Source of the DNA: Actinomadura fibrosa
GTDB taxonomy: Bacteria > Actinomycetota > Actinomycetes > Streptosporangiales > Streptosporangiaceae
Assembly (NCBI RefSeq): GCF_900659615.1
Contig: NZ_CAACUY010000057.1
Location: forward strand, 1 to 46,782
Reading direction: 5' to 3'
DNA: 46,782 bases
In this document: positions 40,630 to 46,782 of the stretch, one piece after another
How positions within the stretch are numbered: the first letter of the stretch is position 1
Layout: each line of letters begins with the position of its first letter
Notes under the pieces: model-generated
Told to the model about the DNA's origin: nothing
The model's database searches: none
What the model saw: the letters and a program-made list of their open reading frames with translations, nothing else
Position numbers and translations under genes: made by a program

Positions 40630-41496
40630 TCAGCGGCCCGCCGGGACGATCTTCTCGGTCTGCGCGAGGGCCTCGCCCAGGATGCCCGCGAGGTCCTGCC
40701 CGGCCCCCTGCGAGAAGATCACCTGGTCGATGCCGCGTTCCGCGAGCCGCCCGACGGTGTCCACGGCGGCGTCCACCGACGGCTCCTGCGTGAACGTCAG
40801 CGCGGTCTTCTCGATCTCGGTGTAGTCGCGGCCCTCGCGCTCGCAGTGCTCGCGCAGGACGTCCACCTTGCGGGGCAGCTCGTCGCCGTCGAAGAGGTTG
40901 CAGGCGTCGGCGTACTTGGCGACGAACCGCAGCGTCTTCTTCTCGCCGCCCCCGCCGATCAGGATCGGCGGATGCGGCCTCCGCACCGACTGCGGCGAGT
41001 TCAGCGGGCGTTCGAGCTGGTAGTACTCGCCCTGGAAGGGCGACTCGTCGCCCTTCCACATCTGGTGCGCGATCCGGAGCGTCTCCTCCAGCCGCTCGAA
41101 CCGCTCGGCGGTCGGCGGGAACGCCACGCCGAGCCCCTTGGACTCCTCCTCGTTCCACGCCGCGCCGATGCCCAGCCAGGCCCGCCCGCCGGACAGCACG
41201 TCCAGCGTGGTCACGGTCTTGACGAGGATGCCGGGGTGCCGGTACGTGACGCCGGTGACCATCGTGCCGAGCGTGATCCGCTCCGTCAGCGCCGCCGCGT
41301 ACGCGAGCGTCGAGTAGGCCTCCAGCATCGGGTCCTCGGGCGGGCCGACCATGGTGATCTGGAAGAAGTGGTCCATCACCCACAGCGAGTGGAGCCCGGC
41401 CTGGTCCGCCTCGCGGGCGATGCGGCCGAAGGCCGGGCCGATCTGTTCCGGCCCTCCCGGGAAGGTGAAGCTGGGAACCTGGAGTCCGATGCGCAT
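40630..41496 (-). CDS. LLM class F420-dependent oxidoreductase
   Basis: The protein has 288 residues. ATG 41496 (MRIGLQVPSFTFPGG) follows GAAGGA. It is a luciferase-like TIM barrel with SLWVMDHFFQ, the cofactor-site TLDVLSGGRAWLGIGAAWNEEE and PILIGGGGEKKTLR. Actinobacterial members use coenzyme F420 to reduce or oxidise diverse substrates. A MerR-type operator identical in core to that of the merR gene at 42287 lies about 50 bases upstream, so it is probably a target of that regulator. Confidence 0.9.
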   Translation of the reverse strand: MRIGLQVPSFTFPGGPEQIGPAFGRIAREADQAGLHSLWVMDHFFQITMVGPPEDPMLEAYSTLAYAAALTERITLGTMVTGVTYRHPGILVKTVTTLDVLSGGRAWLGIGAAWNEEESKGLGVAFPPTAERFERLEETLRIAHQMWKGDESPFQGEYYQLERPLNSPQSVRRPHPPILIGGGGEKKTLRFVAKYADACNLFDGDELPRKVDVLREHCEREGRDYTEIEKTALTFTQEPSVDAAVDTVGRLAERGIDQVIFSQGAGQDLAGILGEALAQTEKIVPAGR

Positions 41497-41536
41497 GGCG
41501 AATCCTTCGTGTCCCTCGCGGTGACTGTTCCGGTCC

Positions 41537-41567
41537 ACTCTGCTAGCTGGAGTGCGCTCCAGGTCAA
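41537..41567 (-). promoter_or_regulatory. MerR-type operator and promoter of the oxidoreductase gene
   Basis: TTGACC (41567-41562) serves as -35, followed at 19 bases by CAGAGT (41542-41537). The spacer holds CTGGAG-CGCA-CTCCAG (41562-41547), a perfect inverted repeat. A 19-base spacer with a central dyad is the rule for MerR-activated promoters. Confidence 0.75.
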
Positions 41568-41616
41568 GCTCCCCAGATCGCCGGCTCCTAATCCCGGTGG
41601 GAGACCGGTGCTCCGG

Positions 41617-42071
41617 CTACGGGCGGACGGTCTTCTTGGTGCCGCACACGCGCGCGGTCTTCGGGCCCTTGCAGATCTGCACGGTCACCTTCTGCACCAT
41701 CGCCGCGTTGACGGGGACGGCCACACCGATCCTGGGTGACGCGCCGGCCTTGACCGGCAGGGTGCGGGTCGTGCTGTGGTTCTGGCCCCTGCCTTCCAGG
41801 AGAACCCGACCACGACGTTGATCACGCCGCGGGTCTTGTTGACGGCCTTCCCCGTCACCTGCGTCGAGCTGGCGAACCGCACCGTCCCGGACACCTTCTG
41901 CTTGGCGTTCTTGACGCACTTGCCGGTCTTGGCCGTCTCTCCCTTGCCGCAGGCCTCGAAGGGCTTGGACTTGACGGCCGCGGCGTGGGTCGGGGCGGCG
42001 CCGGCGGCCTGGGCGAGCCCGGTGAGCGCGACTCCGGTCAGGAGCGCGGTGGCGAGGGTCCTACGGATCAT
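41617..42071 (-). pseudogene. small secreted protein broken by a frameshift
   Basis: ATG 42071 with GGAAGGA upstream gives a Sec signal (RRTLATALLTGVALTGLAQAAGAA) and a mature start with Cys residues (FEACGKGETAKTGKCVKN). After INVVVGFSWKAG the frame turns to Arg/Pro-rich non-family sequence. In the next frame an uninterrupted continuation QNHSTTRTLPVKAGAS, then AVPVNAAMVQKVTVQICKG, runs to a stop at 41617. A one-base change near 41795-41805 would restore about 150 residues. The family is unknown. It is the second frameshift within 2.2 kb, so assembly error should be considered. Confidence 0.65.
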
Positions 42072-42249
42072 GGTGGGTCCTTCCCGGACGAGCGACGGCG
42101 GCGCGCTCCGCGGAGCGCGCCACGGCCCGCCCGGTTCGGCGGGCCGCCACGTATCGTCGCGGGTGCCGCCTCCGGCCGACAGGTCCGCCGGGGCCATCCT
42201 GAGGGCCCGTCCGCCGGGGCCCGTACTGGTGCCTGGCTCCTACGGCGGA

Positions 42250-42280
42250 TTGACCTGGAGTGCGCTCCAGGTGAAATGCT
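42250..42280 (+). promoter_or_regulatory. MerR-type operator and promoter of the merR gene
   Basis: TTGACC (42250-42255) and AATGCT (42275-42280) are spaced by 19 bases around the palindrome ACCTGGAG-TGCG-CTCCAGGT (42253-42272). The GTG start at 42287 lies 6 bases after the -10, so the message is probably leaderless. Confidence 0.8.
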
Positions 42281-42286
42281 TGGGGC

Positions 42287-42664
42287 GTGAGCTCCTACTC
42301 TCCAGCAGAGACCGCTGAGAAGAGCGGCTTCAGCATCGACACCCTCCGCTACTACGAGAAGATCGGCCTGCTGTCGGGCATCGCGCGCAACGCGTCCGGA
42401 CGGCGCGTGTTCAGCGACGACGACCTCCAGTGGCTCGGGATGCTGCGCTGCCTGCGCGAGACCGGAATGCCGATCGCGGAGATGCTCCGGTACTCCGAAC
42501 TGGCTCGCGGCGGCGGCGAGACCGTCCAGGAGCGGCTGGAGATCCTCCAGGAGCACGACCGCCGGGTGGAGGAGCAGATCGCCCGGCTGCGCGACCAGCA
42601 GCAGCACATCCAGTTCAAGATCGGCTTCTACCGGGACGCGGTCTGCGAGAGCGCACCGGCCTGA
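42287..42664 (+). CDS. MerR family transcriptional regulator
   Basis: The protein has 125 residues from GTG 42287. The winged HTH comes first (YSPAETAEKSGFSIDTLRYYEKIGLL, RRVFSDDDLQWLGMLRCLRETGMPI), followed by a dimerising coiled coil (residues 80-115, EHDRRVEEQIARLRDQQQHI). The C-terminal tail is short and has one Cys (DAVCESAPA); no metal-binding Cys pattern is seen. This fits the aldehyde/electrophile-sensing branch (AdhR/NmlR-like). It should control itself and the oxidoreductase gene at 40630, which have matching operators. Confidence 0.9.
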   Translation: MSSYSPAETAEKSGFSIDTLRYYEKIGLLSGIARNASGRRVFSDDDLQWLGMLRCLRETGMPIAEMLRYSELARGGGETVQERLEILQEHDRRVEEQIARLRDQQQHIQFKIGFYRDAVCESAPA

Positions 42665-42689
42665 CCCTCCGGTGGGCGCGGGAGGCCCG

Positions 42690-42709
42690 CCCGCCGGCGG
42701 CGTCCGGCG
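42690..42709. terminator. weak hairpin between convergent merR and TIGR03086 genes
   Basis: CCGCCGG (42690-42696) pairs with CCGGCGG (42703-42709) around a 6-base loop. Confidence 0.35.
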
Positions 42710-42713
42710 GCGG

Positions 42714-43319
42714 TCAGCGCGGGCGCCGGCCGAGGAGGGCCAGCAGGCGGTCGGCGGGCGAGGCGCCGTCCGGTGCCGGGACGAGCCGGTCGAACGCCTG
42801 GCCCGGCCCGCGGTCGTCCGGGCCGGTGGGGACGATCGCCGCGACCTTCAGGGACGCGGCGACCAGCTCCTCCGACGGCTCCCAGGGCACGCCGATGGCG
42901 GTCGCGAGGTCCCAGGCGTGCACGACGAGGTCGACGAAGTGGAAGCTGATCGCGAGGGAGGCGGGGAAGCCGCCGCCCTCGCGCACCTCGGGGAGCACCA
43001 TCTCCTGGTCGAGGGACACCTCGGCGAAGGCCGCCGTGACGAGGCCGGCCGACGTCCGCGCCGCTGCGGCGGGATCGTCGCCGAGGTCGCCGTTCCGCCA
43101 GTTCGCGAGGCGGGCGCCGTCGCCGCGCGCGGCCGCGGCGAACCCCTCGTCCTGGCTGACCTGGTGGCGGAGGAGGCCGTGCACCGTCCAGTCGGGGCAC
43201 GGGGTCGGGAGGGCCAGCGCGTCGGGCTTCACCTGCGCGACGGCGGCGAGGTACAGGTCGAACGCCTTCCGGTCGAGCGGGCGGAAGTCGGTGGTCAGCA
43301 GTTCGGTCAGCGCGTCCAT
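42714..43319 (-). CDS. TIGR03086 family metal-binding protein (DinB/maleylpyruvate isomerase-like)
   Basis: The protein has 201 residues from ATG 43319. It is a four-helix DinB-like fold with TPCPDWTVHGLLRHQV (first His region) and FHFVDLVVHAWDLATAIG (C-terminal metal-ligand His), the marks of TIGR03086. Related enzymes are mycothiol-dependent; the substrate here is unknown. It is divergent from a MocR regulator whose candidate operator overlaps its promoter. A TAGCGT -10 lies 6 bases before the ATG. Confidence 0.88.
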   Translation of the reverse strand: MDALTELLTTDFRPLDRKAFDLYLAAVAQVKPDALALPTPCPDWTVHGLLRHQVSQDEGFAAAARGDGARLANWRNGDLGDDPAAAARTSAGLVTAAFAEVSLDQEMVLPEVREGGGFPASLAISFHFVDLVVHAWDLATAIGVPWEPSEELVAASLKVAAIVPTGPDDRGPGQAFDRLVPAPDGASPADRLLALLGRRPR

Positions 43320-43325
43320 GCGTCC

Positions 43326-43394
43326 ACGCTAGGGACGGCGAGAGGCCCAGGTACAGGGCCAAAAACGGGCGAAATGACTGAGCCGATCTAGGAT
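43326..43394. promoter_or_regulatory. divergent promoters with candidate MocR operator
   Basis: TAGCGT (43331-43326, minus) is 6 bases before the ATG at 43319 and TAGGAT (43389-43394, plus) is 7 bases before the GTG at 43402. Between them lies the dyad GGCCCAGGTACAGGGCC (43344-43360), similar to GTAC-centred sites of MocR-type regulators, covering the -35 area of the minus-strand gene. Confidence 0.5.
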
Positions 43395-43401
43395 CGGCGC
43401 C

Positions 43402-44800
43402 GTGGACGTGCATGTCAGCCTGGTCGGGCGCCGCGATCTCGCGGGGCAGATCTACCGGCAGCTCCGCGCGGCGATCCTGGACGGGCGGCTGCGGGCCGGG
43501 GAGGCGCTGCCGCCGACGCGGGAGCTGGCGGCGCGGCTGGAGATCTCCCGCAACACGGTCGCGGTCGCCTACGACCGGCTCGCCGCGGAAGGGTTCCTGG
43601 AGAGCCGCGTGGGGGCCGGGACGTTCGTCCGGGAGACGGGATCCGCGGCGCGGGGCGCTCCGGCGGCGTCGCCGCTGCGGCCGAGGAGGGGCTGGGACGG
43701 CCTGGACCTGTGGCCCGCCCCCATGCCGGGGGTGACGTGGGACTTCCGGGCGGGCCTGCCGGACGTGCGGCTGTTCCCCTACGAGGCGTGGCGGCGGATC
43801 ATGGCCGGTCTGCTGCGGCCGTCGGCGCTGGCGGGCGCCGGGTCCGCGGGCGACCCGGCGGGGCTGCCGGAGCTGCGGGCGGCGATCGCGCGCCACGCCG
43901 GGGTGACCAGGTCGGTGCGGGCGGGAGCCCGGGACGTGGTGGTGACGGCCGGCGTCCAGCAGGCGCTGGACCTGATCGTCCGCGTGCTCCTCGAACCCGG
44001 CGACACCGTCGCCGTCGAGGACCCCGGCTACCCGCCCGCCCGGATGCTGTTCGAGGCGGCGGGGATGCGGGTGCGCGGCGTCCCGGTCGACGCGGAGGGG
44101 CTGCGGGTCGACGCGCTGCCGGACGCCGCGCGGGCCGTCTACGTCACGCCGTCGCACCAGTTCCCGCTGGGCATGCCGATGTCGCTGCCGCGGCGGCGGG
44201 CGCTGCTGGACTGGGCGCGGCGCCGCGAGGTGGTGATCGTCGAGGACGACTACGACACCGAGTACCGCTACGGCGGCCGCCCGATCGAGCCGCTGCAGAG
44301 CCTCGACGCGGACGGGCGCGTCCTCTACACCGGGACGTTCTCGAAGATCATGCGGCCGGTGCTGCGGCTCGGGTTCCTGGTCGCGCCGCCCTCGCTGCAC
44401 CACGCGTTCCGCATGGCGCGCTACGTCTCGTCCTGGCACGCGGAGGTGCCCGCGCAGGCGGCCCTCGCCCGGTTCATCGACGAGGGGCTGCTCGCGCGGC
44501 ACATCCGCCGGTCGCGGCGCGAGTACGAGGCGCGGCACCGGCGCGTCGCCGAGCTGGTCGGGGAGTGGTTCGGGGACCGGCTCGCGCTCGTCCCGTCCGC
44601 GGCGGGCCTGCACCTGAGCGCCCGCCTCACCGACGGCGCGGACGACGCGGAGCTCGCCCGGCGGGCCCTGGACGCGGGCGTCGGGCTGTACGCGCTGTCG
44701 GAGTTCGCCGTCACCGGCCCGCCCGTCCGCGGGCTGGTCCTCGGCTACGGGGCCGTGGCGCCGCCGGAGATCGAGGCGGGGCTCCGCAGGCTCCGGGACG

Positions 44801-44820
<20 letters not shown>
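43402..44820 (+). CDS. MocR-type regulator (GntR wHTH fused to PLP aminotransferase-like domain)
   Basis: The protein has 472 residues. The N-terminal GntR wHTH (about 1-75) has RDLAGQIYRQLRAAILDGRL and ARLEISRNTVAVAYDRLAAEGFLESR. A linker leads into a fold-type I aminotransferase domain with VTAGVQQALDLIVRVLLEPGD, VTPSHQFPLGMPMS, EDDYDTEYRY and the PLP-binding Lys in YTGTFSK. Such regulators sense PLP or amino compounds. It is divergent from the TIGR03086 gene, its likely target. Its last 20 bases overlap the 3' end of the ATPase gene on the other strand. Confidence 0.93.
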
Positions 44821-46075
<1,255 letters not shown>

Positions 46076-46196
46076 CGGGGCCGCCTGGGGATGGGCGAAT
46101 TCTCGGGTCCGCCATCTCATCGCGCGACGGAGCGTTTGTCCATAGTCCACCTGGGGTTACCGGTCGTTAATGAGGCCGGGTGCGGCCAGCGGTACC

Positions 46197-46782
46197 TCAG
46201 GTTCGGTAGGCGGTCCCTGGCACGGCCGTGGGCTCGGGTGCCGGACGGTCCGTCCCGGCGAGAGCACTTTGCGCCATGCGCTCTCCCTGGACGAGACGCC
46301 GCCTCAGTTCCGCCGAATGCTCCGCCGTCGCCGTGATGAGCACCGCGCGCACATGGTGGGCCTGAGGCACCGCCAAGGGGAGGACGGAGAGCCCGTCCCC
46401 GGTGTGCGGTTCCGCCGTCAGGTCCTCACCGACCAGGAGGACGGAGCCGACGGCGCCCGCACCGTCCAGGACGGCGCTGCTCAGGTGGACGTCGGGATCG
46501 TCCAGGCGCAGCTCGTGGCGCAGGAGCGGCGCACCGCCGACCGTCACGTCGAGCCTGCCGGAATGGCGGCCGGGCTGCTCCCCGTGTCGGCCGAGGACCA
46601 GCTCGTCCCGCCACCGCAGCGTCGCCCCGGCGGCCAGCGCGACGGACGCGGCCGAGCGGTGGTCGCAGCCGCCCGCCGCGACCACCGGCTCCGGGGCGAC
46701 GTCGAGGTGCCCGCCCGCGCCGACCTCCGCCCGCACCGACGACCGGGACGGACCGTCCCCCGGCAGCGCGAGCGAGCAGGCG
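46197..46782 (-). CDS. ureD: urease accessory protein UreD, C-terminal part
   Basis: The frame is open from the right edge and ends at a TGA at 46197-46199, about 194 residues. Conserved UreD features are seen: RAEVGAGGHLDVAPEPVVAAGGCDHRS, then WRDELVLGRHGEQPGRH and LLVG. UreD/UreH is the scaffold that, with UreF and UreG, delivers nickel to apo-urease. In most genomes it ends the ure cluster, so ureABCFG probably lie just beyond the edge. The 5' end is missing. Confidence 0.85.
   Translation of the reverse strand, partial: ACSLALPGDGPSRSSVRAEVGAGGHLDVAPEPVVAAGGCDHRSAASVALAAGATLRWRDELVLGRHGEQPGRHSGRLDVTVGGAPLLRHELRLDDPDVHLSSAVLDGAGAVGSVLLVGEDLTAEPHTGDGLSVLPLAVPQAHHVRAVLITATAEHSAELRRRLVQGERMAQSALAGTDRPAPEPTAVPGTAYRT

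Noticed and set aside
40090..40793. Continuation of the sigma-factor frame to 40793
   Set aside because: It overlaps the AhpD gene in another frame and has no similarity to sigma factors; the homologous C-terminus is in the shifted frame.

Overview
The window looks like chromosomal DNA of a high-GC filamentous actinobacterium. Most third codon positions are G or C, and many genes start with GTG or TTG. The gene set is actinobacterial: F420-type luciferase-like oxidoreductase, MocR, Zur/Znu, septum-formation proteins and DUF6703. The core order recO-uppS-zur-znuB-znuC-znuA-glyS-ppdK-dgt is, from memory, like that of Streptomyces. The accessory content suggests a Streptosporangiales relative such as Actinomadura; the genus is inference only. 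No transposase, integrase, CRISPR array, rRNA or tRNA was recognised, and no gene-free stretch exceeds 300 bases.

Left part (1-8.5 kb). A divergent partial gene at the edge is followed by a zinc-ribbon/TerB-like protein overlapping a dimethylarginine dimethylaminohydrolase. A complete urea ABC importer, urtABCDE, comes next; four of its genes are joined by ATGA overlaps and the operon ends in a perfect 15-bp hairpin. leuA follows, preceded by a 15-codon leader peptide with four consecutive Leu codons and two mutually exclusive hairpins, i.e. an attenuation-type leader.

Sugar module (8.7-14.9 kb). A LacI-family regulator with palindromic operators around its own promoter precedes a sugar-binding lipoprotein, two MalF/MalG-type permeases and a GH13 alpha-glucosidase. 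There is no ATPase in the operon; an MsmK/UgpC-type ATPase lies alone near the right end. Convergent to it is an M4 metalloprotease of protealysin type with a small emfourin-like inhibitor gene downstream.

Core block (16.4-38.5 kb). recO and uppS overlap. Then come an OsmC protein, the zinc operon znuA-znuC-znuB-zur (a Zur-type box overlaps its -35), DUF6703, an ABM-fold protein, a secreted DUF1906 protein, glyS, a secreted beta-rich protein, three tandem paralogous septum-formation-type membrane proteins, a GH15 trehalase/glucoamylase, ppdK, a YdcF-like protein, dgt and a ferredoxin-reductase-type flavoprotein.

Right part (38.5-46.8 kb). GtrA, an ECF sigma-J-like gene broken by a frameshift, its AhpD partner, an F420-type oxidoreductase, a second frameshifted gene (small secreted protein), a MerR regulator whose operator is duplicated ahead of the oxidoreductase gene, a TIGR03086 protein divergent from a MocR regulator, the lone sugar-type ATPase, and the C-terminal part of urease accessory ureD running off the edge. 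Urea uptake and urease genes therefore sit at opposite ends of the window.

The strongest unexplained signal is a ~150-bp dispersed repeat present in two inverted copies (3' of uppS and 3' of the flavoprotein gene), with three compensatory base-pair changes in a conserved stem. A second recurrent pattern is a -10 hexamer placed 6-8 bases before start codons, suggesting that about eleven transcripts here are leaderless.
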